A DNA stretch of 64,000 nt from an uncultured Burkholderiales bacterium. GTDB taxonomy: Bacteria > Pseudomonadota > Gammaproteobacteria > Burkholderiales > Burkholderiaceae_C. The notes beneath the pieces are model-generated. The model was given only the letters and a program-made list of their open reading frames with translations. It was not told the DNA's origin and ran no database searches. Location: NCBI GenBank assembly GCA_903830725.1, contig CAIKVH010000018.1:1-64000 (forward strand). Direction: 5' to 3'. Below are positions 48,526-59,599 of the stretch, piece after piece. The translations under genes were made by a program, and so were the position numbers. The first letter of the stretch is position 1; each line of letters opens with the position of its first letter.

Positions 48526-49131
48526 CTAGCCCGTCGTTAAACGTAGACTTAAAAAATCTAAGCGGTCTTGCCCCCAGAATATTTCGTTATTCAAAATATA
48601 ACTGGGTGAGCCAAAAACACCTTTATCAATGGCTGAAATTGTATTTTGCTCGTAAAGATCTAGTACCCAAGGAGCCTCGGATAGCGAAAGGTACTCGGGG
48701 CTTAAATTAGCACTCGTTAACGTAGATTTCAATGTCTCAGGATCTGCAATATTTTTTTCGTCTACCCAAACATTAGACAAGATCAATCCCGTTAGGACCA
48801 TTGCCGCAACCGAGCCCTCCTTTTCTTGCACCGCAATGATCAACTTTGCCGCCAAATCCGCAGAGACTGGGAAAAATTTAGGATGTACGTTCAGTGGCAT
48901 TTTAAGATGCTCCCCAAACCTCTTTAGCTCCACCAGACGATATGCCTGTCGCTGAGCGGATCTTTGCCCCAGGGGTAAACCCCCTGTTGCTGGAAAGACC
49001 TTTCCGCCCAAATCCATAGGAAACAGTCGTACAGTTACTCCTGTGTCCTTGAGAAGGTCGGCAAGCCTGTTGTGCCCTAAATAGGTCCATGGACTAGACG
49101 GGGCTAAAAAGTATTCTATAGTTTGACTCAT
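48526..49131 (-). CDS. DsbA-like 2-hydroxychromene-2-carboxylate isomerase family protein
   Basis: 201 residues, DsbA/GST-kappa thioredoxin fold. The start EYFLAPSSPWTYLGHNRL has the active-site Ser instead of a CxxC. FGSPSYILNNEIFWGQDRLD is the conserved C-terminal cis-Pro region. Such enzymes use glutathione as cofactor in naphthalene-type degradation, or have unknown detoxification roles. The gshA/gshB genes in this window would provide glutathione. Real substrate unknown. Confidence 0.87.
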   Translation of the reverse strand: MSQTIEYFLAPSSPWTYLGHNRLADLLKDTGVTVRLFPMDLGGKVFPATGGLPLGQRSAQRQAYRLVELKRFGEHLKMPLNVHPKFFPVSADLAAKLIIAVQEKEGSVAAMVLTGLILSNVWVDEKNIADPETLKSTLTSANLSPEYLSLSEAPWVLDLYEQNTISAIDKGVFGSPSYILNNEIFWGQDRLDFLSLRLTTG

Positions 49132-49315
49132 TTTTTATAATGCTTTTACTTGAGCGGAAGATGCTAAGCCCGATTATCTGCTCTTCATTGGGTTTACGTT
49201 ACAAATATCAAAATAACCATACTAAATATTAGTAAACTATTTATATTTAAGCCCCCCTTGCTCATGGGCCCCTTTATTTTTTTTGTGTTTGCGTTTAATT
49301 GATTGGAGATTTAAT

Positions 49316-50062
49316 TTGAAACCCGTACTATTAATTACTGGAGCAAGTCGCGGAATTGGAGCGGCAACCGCAGTTCTCAGCGCACAAGCTGGCTGGGATA
49401 TTGTGGTCAATTACACGCAAAATAAAGCGGCTGCCGAGGCTTTATGCAAACAACTTGAATCCTTGGGCGCTAAAACGCTTTGCGTTCAAGCAGATGTAGG
49501 CAATGAGGGGCAAATACTTAAGATGTTTGCCCAGATTGACTCTCATTTTGGAGCTCTCCATGGACTCGTCAACAATGCAGGCGTCGTAGATATGACGAGT
49601 AAAGTTGTAGATATGAGTTGGGAGCGTTTAGAGCGCATGATGCGTATAAATATTTTAGGCACCATCGCTTGCTCAAAAGAAGCGATCAAACGCATGAGTA
49701 CTGAACACGCAGGCCAGGGGGGAAGCATAGTCAATTTGTCCAGCGTCGCCGCTAAAATTGGCGGGGCAACACAATACGTTGATTATGCAGCGAGTAAAGG
49801 GGCTATTGATTCGTTCACGACGGGTTTGGCCCGCGAACTTGCGACCCAAGGCATTCGTGTTAATGCAGTTCGCCCTGGAATTATTGATACGGAGATTCAT
49901 GCCAGTGGGGGTCAGCCAAACCGAGCCAAGGATGCGGCTGGTGCAGTTCCCATGCAAAGAGCTGGTAGCGCTGAGGAGGTTGGCAAAGCAATCGTTTGGC
50001 TGCTAAGTAATGACGCCTCTTACACCACTGGAGCCGTCTTGGACGTTAGTGGTGGAAGATAA
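49316..50062 (+). CDS. SDR family oxidoreductase
   Basis: 248 residues from TTG 49316, which has GGAG seven bases upstream; a longer frame from 49283 has no ribosome binding site. Nucleotide motif TGASRGIGAATAVLS, NNAG at about residue 80, and YAASKGAIDSF with catalytic Tyr-x3-Lys near residue 158 (Ser earlier at VNLSSVAA). Ends with TTGAVLDVSGGR as in FabG-like enzymes. Substrate not predictable. Followed 65 bases later by the GMC gene. Confidence 0.9.
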   Translation: MKPVLLITGASRGIGAATAVLSAQAGWDIVVNYTQNKAAAEALCKQLESLGAKTLCVQADVGNEGQILKMFAQIDSHFGALHGLVNNAGVVDMTSKVVDMSWERLERMMRINILGTIACSKEAIKRMSTEHAGQGGSIVNLSSVAAKIGGATQYVDYAASKGAIDSFTTGLARELATQGIRVNAVRPGIIDTEIHASGGQPNRAKDAAGAVPMQRAGSAEEVGKAIVWLLSNDASYTTGAVLDVSGGR

Positions 50063-50127
50063 AAGGGCTGTTTTTTCAAGCACTTTTATTACCATCACTT
50101 TTCTAAACCGCACACAGTTTATATACC

Positions 50128-51855
50128 TTGAGCACAACTGAATTTGATTTCGTCGTCGTTGGTGCAGGTACAGCGGGTTGCTTGCTAGCCAATCGACTCA
50201 GCGCAAACCCGAGTTTCAAAGTGCTTCTATTAGAAGCAGGACCTCCCGATAACTACCACTGGATCCATATACCCGTTGGTTATCTCTACTGCATTGGAAA
50301 CCCACGAACCGATTGGCTCTACACCACTCAACCCTCGATGGGTCTTAATGGCCGCACGCTAAAGTATCCAAGAGGCAGAGTGCTAGGGGGTTGCTCCAGT
50401 ATAAATGGCATGATCTACATGCGAGGACAATCAAGAGATTATGACCACTGGTCTTCGCTTGTAAATGACGATGCATGGAGTTGGGGGAAAAGTCTAGATT
50501 TTTTCAAACTCCATGAACACCACCATCTTGCAAGTACGCTTTTACACGCAGGGACGGATGATTCGGTTCTTGATCGAGTGAACAGACTTGATGTCCCGTC
50601 TTTTTACAAAGAACGGTTAATTGCCGCAAAAGCCGGAGCTGAGTGGCATGTGCAAACTCAACGCCTACGATGGGAGATTTTGGACGCATTTGCACTCGCC
50701 GCTGTTCAAGGTGGTATTGCCGCAACCTCTGACTTTAACCAGGGAAACAATGAAGGTGTTGGGTATTTTGAAGTCAATCAAAATAAAGGATTGCGTCTCA
50801 ATACATCGAAAGCTTTTTTAACTCCAGAGGTTTTAAAAAGACCGAACCTCACAGTATGGACAAATGCGCAAGTTACTCGATTAACACTAGCTACTTCCAA
50901 TAATGACCAGCCGACTCGTTGTAGTGGCCTAGAAATTATGCGAAATAACGAACGAGTTACCATAACTGCGCATAAAGAAATTATTCTTAGTGCGGGCAGT
51001 GTTGGCTCCCCACAAATCCTTGAACTCTCAGGGATAGGCCAGTCCAAGCGTTTGTCAGCCTACAACATCTCACCTCAAGTAGAACTCCCCGGTGTTGGCG
51101 AAAATCTACAAGATCACCTACAAATCCGAGCAGTCTTTAAAGTGAAGAATGCTCGAACCCTCAATACACTTGCCAATAGTTGGATAGGAAAATTAAAAAT
51201 TGGGCTTGAATATGCACTTCACAGAAGCGGTCCAATGAGTATGGCGCCATCACAACTTGGCGCTTTTACAAAAAGCTCGCCAGAACTTGAATGGCCTAAC
51301 TTACAGTACCACGTTCAGCCCTTAAGCCTAGATGCTTTCGGGGAGCCGTTACATGCATTTCCAGCTATAACAGCGAGTGTTTGTAATTTAAATCCAAGCA
51401 GTCGTGGTTCCGTGCACATCGGTAGTCCTGACTTTAAAGTTGCACCTCTTATAGAGCCAAACTACTTAAGCACCAGAGATGATCAAGATATCGCCGCACA
51501 ATCACTGCGTATTACGCGAAATATCATGTCTCAACCAGCCCTTGCCCCTTTTGAGCCATCAGAATACAAACCTGGTGTTCAGTTTCAATCAGATGTCGAA
51601 CTGGCCCGTCTTGCTGGGGAAATTGGAACCACCATCTTTCACCCTGTCGGAACCTTAAAAATGGGACGACGGGAAGATCCCTCTGCTGTCGTTGATTCGC
51701 GCCTCAAAGTTTTGGATGGAAAAGGCTCTGTGATTCGTGGACTTCGGGTTGTAGATGCTAGCGTCATGCCAAACATCACAAGTGGCAATACCAACAGTCC
51801 AACACTCATGATCGCGGAGCGAGCTGCTGCGTGGATTGCTAGTGAACATGCATAA
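50128..51855 (+). CDS. GMC-family FAD oxidoreductase (choline dehydrogenase-like)
   Basis: 575 residues from TTG 50128. FAD motif [15 protein letters not shown] near residue 10; GMC signature 1 [19 protein letters not shown] near residue 80; signature 2 [15 protein letters not shown]; catalytic His in [10 protein letters not shown] and C-terminal [16 protein letters not shown] with the second active residue (Asn). It oxidises primary alcohols; choline or another polyol/alcohol is possible. betaine-aldehyde dehydrogenase does not follow, so choline use is unproven. Confidence 0.92.
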   Translation: MSTTEFDFVVVGAGTAGCLLANRLSANPSFKVLLLEAGPPDNYHWIHIPVGYLYCIGNPRTDWLYTTQPSMGLNGRTLKYPRGRVLGGCSSINGMIYMRGQSRDYDHWSSLVNDDAWSWGKSLDFFKLHEHHHLASTLLHAGTDDSVLDRVNRLDVPSFYKERLIAAKAGAEWHVQTQRLRWEILDAFALAAVQGGIAATSDFNQGNNEGVGYFEVNQNKGLRLNTSKAFLTPEVLKRPNLTVWTNAQVTRLTLATSNNDQPTRCSGLEIMRNNERVTITAHKEIILSAGSVGSPQILELSGIGQSKRLSAYNISPQVELPGVGENLQDHLQIRAVFKVKNARTLNTLANSWIGKLKIGLEYALHRSGPMSMAPSQLGAFTKSSPELEWPNLQYHVQPLSLDAFGEPLHAFPAITASVCNLNPSSRGSVHIGSPDFKVAPLIEPNYLSTRDDQDIAAQSLRITRNIMSQPALAPFEPSEYKPGVQFQSDVELARLAGEIGTTIFHPVGTLKMGRREDPSAVVDSRLKVLDGKGSVIRGLRVVDASVMPNITSGNTNSPTLMIAERAAAWIASEHA

Positions 51856-52068
51856 TTCGTATTGACCTCTCTACCGAATTTATTCGACGTCCTTCGCTCG
51901 GGAAAGCACCAATATTGCCAACCATACTGAAGGTTTACAGTTGCTCTATCAGGCATAGATCTGAATTCCTAAGAATAGACGCTCAAGCTATAAAAGAATT
52001 TGTAGGGTTGAGGAGACAAAAAAATAATAACAATAGGGCAGTCATTACAATTCAATTATCTTAAATAA

Positions 52069-52106
52069 AACCATCTTAACTTAAATTGAGTTAGGGTGGT
52101 TTTTTT
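52069..52106 (+). terminator. Terminator after the GMC oxidoreductase gene
   Basis: AACCATCTTAACT (52069-52081) pairs over 13 bases, with three G-U pairs, with the segment 52088-52101, followed by a T run to 52106. It lies in the 297-base gap between the GMC and TSUP genes (51856-52152), where I see nothing else but an AT-rich stretch. Confidence 0.85.
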
Positions 52107-52152
52107 ATGAGCCCAATCGGCTAGCCCTCACCACTTTAAAGCGTCACTTATT

Positions 52153-52941
52153 TTGGACATCATTCCTTTTATTTCAATTACGATTGCCGCTGGTTTGGCC
52201 GGCTTTATTGACTCTATTGTCGGAGGGGGTGGCCTCATTATGGTTCCCTCTTTATTTGCGGCATTTCCTAGCGCCCCGCCTCCTAGCTTGCTTGGAACCA
52301 ATAAAGCTGCCTCCGTATGGGGGACTGCTTTTGCCTCATGGGTTTACACTAAAAAAGTCACTTTGCCACTTCGAGGGCTTCTCATTGGCGGAGCATGCGC
52401 GTTAACTGGAGCATTCGCAGGCGCTTGGTGTGTAACCCTAATCCCAGCGTCTACTTTCAAAGCAGCGTTACCCATCGTCTTAATTGGCTTGTTAATTTAT
52501 ACGCTCACCAAAAAGGAGCTAGGGCAAACGCACACTCCTAAATTTTCACAACAACAACAAACCATCCGTCTTGCAATAATTGGTTTATTCATTGGTTTTT
52601 ATGATGGTTTTTTTGGTCCAGGCACGGGAAGCTTTTTTGTATTTCTCTTGGTTCGTTGGTTGGGTTTTGATTTCCTCCACGCCTCTGCTGGAGCAAAAAT
52701 TCTCAATACCGCCAGTAACTCTGCAGCGCTTTTACTTTTTTCTATTCAAGGATATGTTTGGTGGTATTTAGCGATACCCTTAGCTATTGCGAACGTTTTA
52801 GGAAGCCTCTTAGGTACACGCTTAGCAATTCGCAACGGCGCGAGCTTTATTCGCTATTTCTTTATCTTAATAGTGTCTTTACTAATCATGAAAACCAGTG
52901 CTGAATTTGCCTGGCCCCTTATTAAGGGTCTATTCAGTTAA
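52153..52941 (+). CDS. TSUP (TauE/SafE) family permease
   Basis: 262 residues with about eight membrane segments in two halves. GGGGLIMVPSLFAAFPSAP near residue 23 and the repeat-equivalent FGPGTGSFFVFLLVRWLGFD near residue 156 are the family's paired motifs. Members move sulfite/sulfonates or other organic anions. Opens with TTG 52153. Located between a terminator and the convergent mrdA; a short palindrome AAGAGT/ACTCTT at 52972-52986 may mark transcript ends. Substrate unknown. Confidence 0.88.
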   Translation: MDIIPFISITIAAGLAGFIDSIVGGGGLIMVPSLFAAFPSAPPPSLLGTNKAASVWGTAFASWVYTKKVTLPLRGLLIGGACALTGAFAGAWCVTLIPASTFKAALPIVLIGLLIYTLTKKELGQTHTPKFSQQQQTIRLAIIGLFIGFYDGFFGPGTGSFFVFLLVRWLGFDFLHASAGAKILNTASNSAALLLFSIQGYVWWYLAIPLAIANVLGSLLGTRLAIRNGASFIRYFFILIVSLLIMKTSAEFAWPLIKGLFS

Positions 52942-52985
52942 GGATCCCGTTTGCTTAGCTGAGAGGGCGGCAAGAGTCAAACTCT

Positions 52986-54974
52986 TCACTGAGCTAAAGC
53001 GGGTAAGTCTGGCGATGGAGCCTTAGGATCATCCTTGGGGGGCCACGAAATCTTAGCCACTTCCCTGACTTTTCCAATAGGTCGTGTCGCTTGCCCTTTT
53101 TGGACGGCTTCGATATCCTCTTGCGACGGATACTGCCCTAGAAGAACATAGTCGAATATTCGCCTTGCAATAGGTGCCGCATTTTGAGCTCCAAAACCAG
53201 CATTTTCAACAACCAAAGCAATCGCAACTTTTGGATCTTCGGCAGGAGCGTAAGCCATAAAGAGCGCGTGATCTCGCATGCGTTCATCTATTTTATTGCT
53301 GTTGTATTTTTCATTTTCTTTAACCGTATACACCTGTGCAGTTCCAGTCTTACCAGCACTAGTATACGTAGCACCAGCGAAACTCGTTGCGGATGTTCCC
53401 TCAATGTTTACACCAACCAAAGCTTTTTTTATAACGTCAATGTTTTCTTGAAGGAGGGGTACTCGCTCTGTGGCCTGCTTAGACAACTCTCGCCTCTCCT
53501 TGGTTTCAACATCCACAATTTCTCTGACCAAGTGTGGTCTTACCTTAACGCCGTCATTCGCAACCGTTGATAGCGCTTGTAGGATTTGTAAGATCGTAAA
53601 GTTGTTATAGCCCTGACCAATCCCCAGCGAAATCGTTTCACCCGAATACCAACGCTGTTGTTCTGGCTTACGGTATGTCATTCTCTTCCACTCCGTGGAA
53701 GGCAAAACGCCCCGTGCTTCACCCAAAATATCTACACCTGTAAGTTGTCCAAAGCCCAAAGGCTGCATCTGATCATGAATTTCATTTACGCCCAAATCAC
53801 GGGCCAACATAAAATAGTAGGTATCACAGGACTCGACGATTGATTTATACATATCAACAGTTCCGTGGCCACCCTCTTTATCATCGTGAAAGCGGTGATT
53901 GCCAAACATAAAAAAACCTGGATCAAAAATTTGTTGTGACGGCGTTCTCTTTCCAGTTTGGAGTGCCGCAAGGGCCATAAAGGGCTTATAAGTGGATCCC
54001 GGCGGATATGTACCGCGTAGCGCTCGGTTTAGCAAAGGTTTATCCAAAGAATCATTCAGTGCTTGCCAGTTTTCTACATCGATACCTTCAACAAACAAAT
54101 TAGGATCAAATGTGGGTTTGCTAACAAAAGCCAATATTTCACCAGACTTGGGATCCATCGCGACAAGCGCACCCCTGCGGGTGCCATACAAATCTTCAAT
54201 AAGCTTTTGAAGTTTAATATCCAAGGAGAGGACCACTGTATTGCCTGGTGTTGCTGGGCTACTGCGCAAGCGCCTAACAGCGCGCCCTCCAGCGGAGGTC
54301 TCCATCTCGTGCACGCCCGTAATGCCGTGCAACTGAGTCTCATAGCTTTGCTCAACACCTAATTTACCGATGTAATCTGTACCTCTGTAATTTGCTTCTT
54401 CATTTTCTGCTAGCTTGTCTTTTTCTGACTGATTTATACGTCCTATGTAACCTATCACATGACTTGCAAGTCCGTTGAAGGGATAAGAACGAAACAAGCG
54501 AGCTCGAATTTCAACGCCTGGAAAACGAAAACGTTGAGCAGCAAAACGCGCTACCTCTTGATCCGTTAGTCGCGTTCGAATTGGGACTGAGTCAAAACTT
54601 TTTGATTCCTCTCGCATTTTCTTAAATCTACGTCTGTCTCGTCCTTGTATGTCAACTATCTCAGAAAGTCTATCGATCAACTCATCTATGGGGAGTTGGG
54701 CTTTGGAGGGGGTAATCTCAAGTGTATAGGCCGAATAATTTGTCGCAAGTACAACTCCGTTTCGGTCCATGATTACACCTCTGTTTGGCACAATCGGAAC
54801 AATGGCTGTCCGGTTACTCTCGGCTTGCTCATTTAAATCTTGATATCTCCAAATTTGGAGATAGGTGAGCCTAAAGATCAAAAAAAGAAACGCCAGCAAC
54901 ACGATCAATGTGACAGTATAAATTCGCCCTCTAAAGCGGCGTACATCCATCTCAACGTTGCGAATCAAGCTCAT
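52986..54974 (-). CDS. mrdA: Penicillin-binding protein 2 (elongation transpeptidase)
   Basis: Transpeptidase of the rod-shape elongasome. 662 residues, one N-terminal membrane helix (about residues 18-40) and a large periplasmic part. Catalytic motifs: PGSTYKPFMALAAL (Ser-x2-Lys), SCDTYYFML (SxD type), KTGTAQVYTV. The dimerisation domain includes YIGKLGVEQSYETQLHG. The tail PPKDDPKAPSPDLPA is Pro-rich. Part of the mreB-mreC-mreD-mrdA group with 67 bases after mreD. rodA, which normally follows, is not here. Confidence 0.97.
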   Translation of the reverse strand: MSLIRNVEMDVRRFRGRIYTVTLIVLLAFLFLIFRLTYLQIWRYQDLNEQAESNRTAIVPIVPNRGVIMDRNGVVLATNYSAYTLEITPSKAQLPIDELIDRLSEIVDIQGRDRRRFKKMREESKSFDSVPIRTRLTDQEVARFAAQRFRFPGVEIRARLFRSYPFNGLASHVIGYIGRINQSEKDKLAENEEANYRGTDYIGKLGVEQSYETQLHGITGVHEMETSAGGRAVRRLRSSPATPGNTVVLSLDIKLQKLIEDLYGTRRGALVAMDPKSGEILAFVSKPTFDPNLFVEGIDVENWQALNDSLDKPLLNRALRGTYPPGSTYKPFMALAALQTGKRTPSQQIFDPGFFMFGNHRFHDDKEGGHGTVDMYKSIVESCDTYYFMLARDLGVNEIHDQMQPLGFGQLTGVDILGEARGVLPSTEWKRMTYRKPEQQRWYSGETISLGIGQGYNNFTILQILQALSTVANDGVKVRPHLVREIVDVETKERRELSKQATERVPLLQENIDVIKKALVGVNIEGTSATSFAGATYTSAGKTGTAQVYTVKENEKYNSNKIDERMRDHALFMAYAPAEDPKVAIALVVENAGFGAQNAAPIARRIFDYVLLGQYPSQEDIEAVQKGQATRPIGKVREVAKISWPPKDDPKAPSPDLPALAQ

Positions 54975-55041
54975 CTTTATGCTTTATGATTTATTCAGTA
55001 AATGAGTCTATATTAACCAGATAAATAACAATTAAAGCCTT

Positions 55042-55572
55042 TTATAAGGGCCGAGTGTTGTCAGGGTTAGGAGAGCGCTTTTGAGGAGCGAGCAAAATCT
55101 CGGTCACCAATGGCCACATAAGCGCCTGAATGATGGGGGACAAAAATATACCCCAACCTGGAAACGGACTCCCAGAGGTCATACGCAAGGTCAACTCAAT
55201 CAAATGGCCGACGACAAATAACGGGAAGACTTGTAATGACTGAGAAGACAATTTAAACCACAAAATCCGCCTATGAATAAGGACTGCCATGAAACCTTGC
55301 GCTGTAAAGGCAAGCGCATGCTGTCCAAGCATGGATGACTGATGCACATCCGTCAGCAATCCAAATAGGAAGGCTGTACCTATACCAACCTTCAACGGTT
55401 GGTGGATACCCCAAAATACAAGTACTACCGCCATGATCTCAGGCGCCCAGTTGGCATTGCCGAATAGGGCAATGTTTTGCACCATATCCAAAAGCAAGGC
55501 CACAAGCAATGAGAAAAAAACAAAAAGAGGATTAGCAGGCAACAGTAATTGTTGGCCTCTAGGCATAATCAT
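55042..55572 (-). CDS. mreD: Rod shape-determining protein MreD
   Basis: 176 residues, five or six membrane helices. Overlaps the mreC stop by four bases (ATGA). Features DMVQNIALFGNANWAPEIMA and FLFGLLTDVHQSSMLGQHAL, typical of MreD. Helps organise the elongation complex. The second Met (55566) is another possible start. Confidence 0.93.
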   Translation of the reverse strand: MIMPRGQQLLLPANPLFVFFSLLVALLLDMVQNIALFGNANWAPEIMAVVLVFWGIHQPLKVGIGTAFLFGLLTDVHQSSMLGQHALAFTAQGFMAVLIHRRILWFKLSSQSLQVFPLFVVGHLIELTLRMTSGSPFPGWGIFLSPIIQALMWPLVTEILLAPQKRSPNPDNTRPL

Positions 55573-56483
55573 TTTTTGGCTCCTGATAGCGCCGTCATTG
55601 GCTTTTCTGGAATAGGCTTGGCTGGCAGTTGAGCAAGTATTGGATCAAGCACCATCACGAGCCTTGCTCCTTGCACCTTGCCCTTGGGCTCACAAAGAAT
55701 GCGCGCAAACACAGAGTCGGCCTTTCTCTCCACTCGAACGACTTTAGCAACTGGAATCCCGGGCGGATAAACTCCGTCTACACCACTCGTCGTCAAATCA
55801 TCCCCAACCTCAATATCTGCATTCGTTGCCATATACCGAAGTTCCAGCAAAGGCGCACCACCAGCCTCTCCGAATGCAACTCCCCTTGCCCCCGTTCGAG
55901 TATTCAACACGGGTATAGAGTTTTCTCGGTCTATAACGAGGGTAACCTCGCTTACCAACGGATGGACAGCAGTAATTTGCCCCAAAATACCGCTCTCGTC
56001 CATGACGGGTGAGCTTAAACCTACACCTTGAATAGCGCCTTTATCAATGATTAATTTGCGCGTGTAAGGATCCGCTGCATCATATAAAACTTCAGCACTT
56101 AGGCCATGTGTTTGGATTCTTTCTCGAAGCCCCAAAATATTTCTGAGCTCCTTGTTTTCAAGCGTCAATTGATCTACCTGTAAAGCACGCAAAGACTGTT
56201 GAAGTAGTTTCTGATGTGTTTGTTTCTCATTGCTCTGAGCAAGCTCACGGTCCTGCGTCATCTCCTGCGCCTCGCTCCACCACACAGTGGGGCGCATCGC
56301 TAGCCACTGAATGGGATAGATAACAAAAGATAGTCCCGTACGCAGGGGCTGAGATAAATTAAACCGCGAATCCCCCATCATTAAAAAGAGAGACAACGCC
56401 GCATAAAAAATGAGCTTCGTCAGCGCGGAATACCCCTGCTTAAAAAAGGGGGGAGGGGAGGACTCTAGCGTACCGAATGACAC
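55569..56483 (-). CDS. mreC: Cell shape-determining protein MreC
   Basis: 304 residues. A single N-terminal membrane segment (about residues 23-44), a coiled coil (EMTQDRELAQSNEKQ...) then a beta-barrel periplasmic domain with LRNILGLRERIQ, VIDRENSIPVLNTRTGARGV and TSGVDGVYPPGIPVAKVVRV. Scaffolds PBP2 and MreB. The gap to mreB is 64 bases. Confidence 0.96.
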   Translation of the reverse strand: MSFGTLESSPPPFFKQGYSALTKLIFYAALSLFLMMGDSRFNLSQPLRTGLSFVIYPIQWLAMRPTVWWSEAQEMTQDRELAQSNEKQTHQKLLQQSLRALQVDQLTLENKELRNILGLRERIQTHGLSAEVLYDAADPYTRKLIIDKGAIQGVGLSSPVMDESGILGQITAVHPLVSEVTLVIDRENSIPVLNTRTGARGVAFGEAGGAPLLELRYMATNADIEVGDDLTTSGVDGVYPPGIPVAKVVRVERKADSVFARILCEPKGKVQGARLVMVLDPILAQLPAKPIPEKPMTALSGAKK

Positions 56484-56547
56484 GAAAGGGGCTCGCTTTA
56501 TACGCAGCTAAGCTGCGTTAGAAATGAATTGAAATAATGAGCTTCTA

Positions 56548-57630
<1,083 letters not shown>

Positions 57631-57812
57631 TCATGAAAATGACCCTAAAACACCCTAAAAGTGCTTGTTCAGGCATCGTAATATTGTATTAAGCTTGTTC
57701 ACTCAGTAAAACGTTAAAGGCGAGATAATACCCGATGCACACCCATTAATGTGATTTTTTTACACATCCACTGTAGATTAGACTCTTTTGACTAGACTTT
57801 GAACACAAAATC

Positions 57813-58112
57813 ATGGCATTACAACCCGAAGATATACGCCGAATAGCACATTTAGCCCGCCTTGAGTTAAAAGAGGAGGAGGGCACACGGATGCTCACGC
57901 AAATCAACAGTTTTTTCGAAATTGTTGAACAAATTGCTGCCGTCGACACGACCGACATTGCTCCCCTTGCTCACCCAGCTGAACTGCTAAAAGAGATGGC
58001 GTTGCGGCTTAGAGAAGACACAGTCTCAGAAACGGATGAGCGGCAGGCGCATCAATTTAGCGCCCCTGCAGTTGAAAAGGGACTGTTTTTAGTTCCAAGG
58101 GTGGTTGAATGA
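57813..58112 (+). CDS. gatC: Asp/Glu-tRNA amidotransferase subunit C
   Basis: 99 residues: [20 protein letters not shown] at the start and [20 protein letters not shown] near the end are typical. It stabilises GatA. Overlaps gatA by four bases. GatCAB converts mischarged Glu-tRNA-Gln and/or Asp-tRNA-Asn to the amide form. Confidence 0.95.
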   Translation: MALQPEDIRRIAHLARLELKEEEGTRMLTQINSFFEIVEQIAAVDTTDIAPLAHPAELLKEMALRLREDTVSETDERQAHQFSAPAVEKGLFLVPRVVE

Positions 58113-59599
58113 GCGAAATCCACAACTTAAGTGTGGCCGAGCTTAGCTCTGCCCTGCGTAACAAATCCTTAGGGGCAGTTGAAGTAGCAACACACTTCCT
58201 AAACCGGATTGAAAAAGATGAATTAGGCTCTTTTTTAAGCCACAACCCTGAGTTAACACTCAAAGCGGCGCAATCTAGCCAAGAACGCATCAACCGTGAC
58301 AATGCAGGACCTCTCGAAGGCGTTCCAATCGCTCACAAAGATGTTTTTGTCACTAAAGACTTCCCAAGCACTGCGGGCTCCAAAATGCTTGAGGGCTACA
58401 GATCATCGTTTGATGCAACAGTTGTTCAAAAACTCGCCCAAGCCGGTTGTGTCTCCCTTGGGAAACTCAACTGCGATGAATTTGCAATGGGCTCATCCAA
58501 CGAAAACTCCGCCTACTGCGCAGTCCATAACCCGTGGGACATTACAAAAATTCCTGGCGGCTCGTCTGGCGGTAGCGCCGCCGCTGTTAGCGCGCGGCTA
58601 ACACCCGCCGCAACTGGAACTGACACAGGGGGCTCCATCCGCCAACCTGCAAGCTTTTGTGGCATAACGGGTATTAAACCCACATACGGCAGAGCTTCTC
58701 GCTACGGGATGATTGCTTACGCGTCTAGCCTTGACCAGGCAGGCCCAATGGCTAAAGATGCGATGGACTGCGCACTTTTACTTAGCGCCATGTGTGGCCC
58801 TGATTTAGACCGAGATTCCACCTCGCTTGACATTCCTGCTGAGGACTTTACGAAACAACTAAACCAATCGATCAAAGGCCTTCGTATTGGACTTCCCAAT
58901 GAGTTTTTTGGGGAAGGGCTAGATTCCCAAGTCAAATTAGCTCTTGAACAGGCAAAGTCTGTTTTAAAAGATTTGGGCGCCGAGTTTATTCCCATCTCCC
59001 TTCCCAAGACGGAGCTCTCGATACCCGTTTACTACATCATTGCCCCAGCAGAGGCCAGCTCTAATTTAAGTCGCTTTGACGGAGTTAGGTACGGACACAG
59101 AGCAAAAGAATACAGCGATTTAATGGAGATGTACAAGAAATCTAGGGCACAGGGATTTGGATCCGAAGTCAAGAAACGCATCATGACTGGGGCCTACGTT
59201 TTGTCTCATGGATACTACGATGCGTATTATCTTCAAGCACAAAAGATTCGTCGTATGATTGCTGAGGATTTCAAAGTCGCGTTCAATCAGTGTGACCTGA
59301 TTATGGGGCCCGTTGCGCCTTCAACCGCTTGGGGCCTCGGAGAAAAGACCGCGGATCCTTTGAGCAGTTATTTGGCCGACATATTCACGCTTCCCGCCTC
59401 ATTAGCCGGGTTGCCCGCTATGAGCGTACCTTGCGGGATGAGCACCCTTGGCAACTCCTCGCTATTACCCCTGCCGATTGGTATGCAACTCATTGGCAAT
59501 TATGTTGAAGAGTCCAAACTCTTAAATGTTGCACACCAATACCAACTTCAAACACATTGGCACACCATGAGCCCTATAGAGCCTGGAGGTTTGAAATGA
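58109..59599 (+). CDS. gatA: Asp/Glu-tRNA amidotransferase subunit A
   Basis: 496 residues. Amidase signature with the Ser-cisSer-Lys triad: [20 protein letters not shown] holds the Lys, and [20 protein letters not shown] and [16 protein letters not shown] hold the serines. Releases ammonia from glutamine for GatB. Starts with ATG overlapping gatC. Confidence 0.98.
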   Translation: MSEIHNLSVAELSSALRNKSLGAVEVATHFLNRIEKDELGSFLSHNPELTLKAAQSSQERINRDNAGPLEGVPIAHKDVFVTKDFPSTAGSKMLEGYRSSFDATVVQKLAQAGCVSLGKLNCDEFAMGSSNENSAYCAVHNPWDITKIPGGSSGGSAAAVSARLTPAATGTDTGGSIRQPASFCGITGIKPTYGRASRYGMIAYASSLDQAGPMAKDAMDCALLLSAMCGPDLDRDSTSLDIPAEDFTKQLNQSIKGLRIGLPNEFFGEGLDSQVKLALEQAKSVLKDLGAEFIPISLPKTELSIPVYYIIAPAEASSNLSRFDGVRYGHRAKEYSDLMEMYKKSRAQGFGSEVKKRIMTGAYVLSHGYYDAYYLQAQKIRRMIAEDFKVAFNQCDLIMGPVAPSTAWGLGEKTADPLSSYLADIFTLPASLAGLPAMSVPCGMSTLGNSSLLPLPIGMQLIGNYVEESKLLNVAHQYQLQTHWHTMSPIEPGGLK

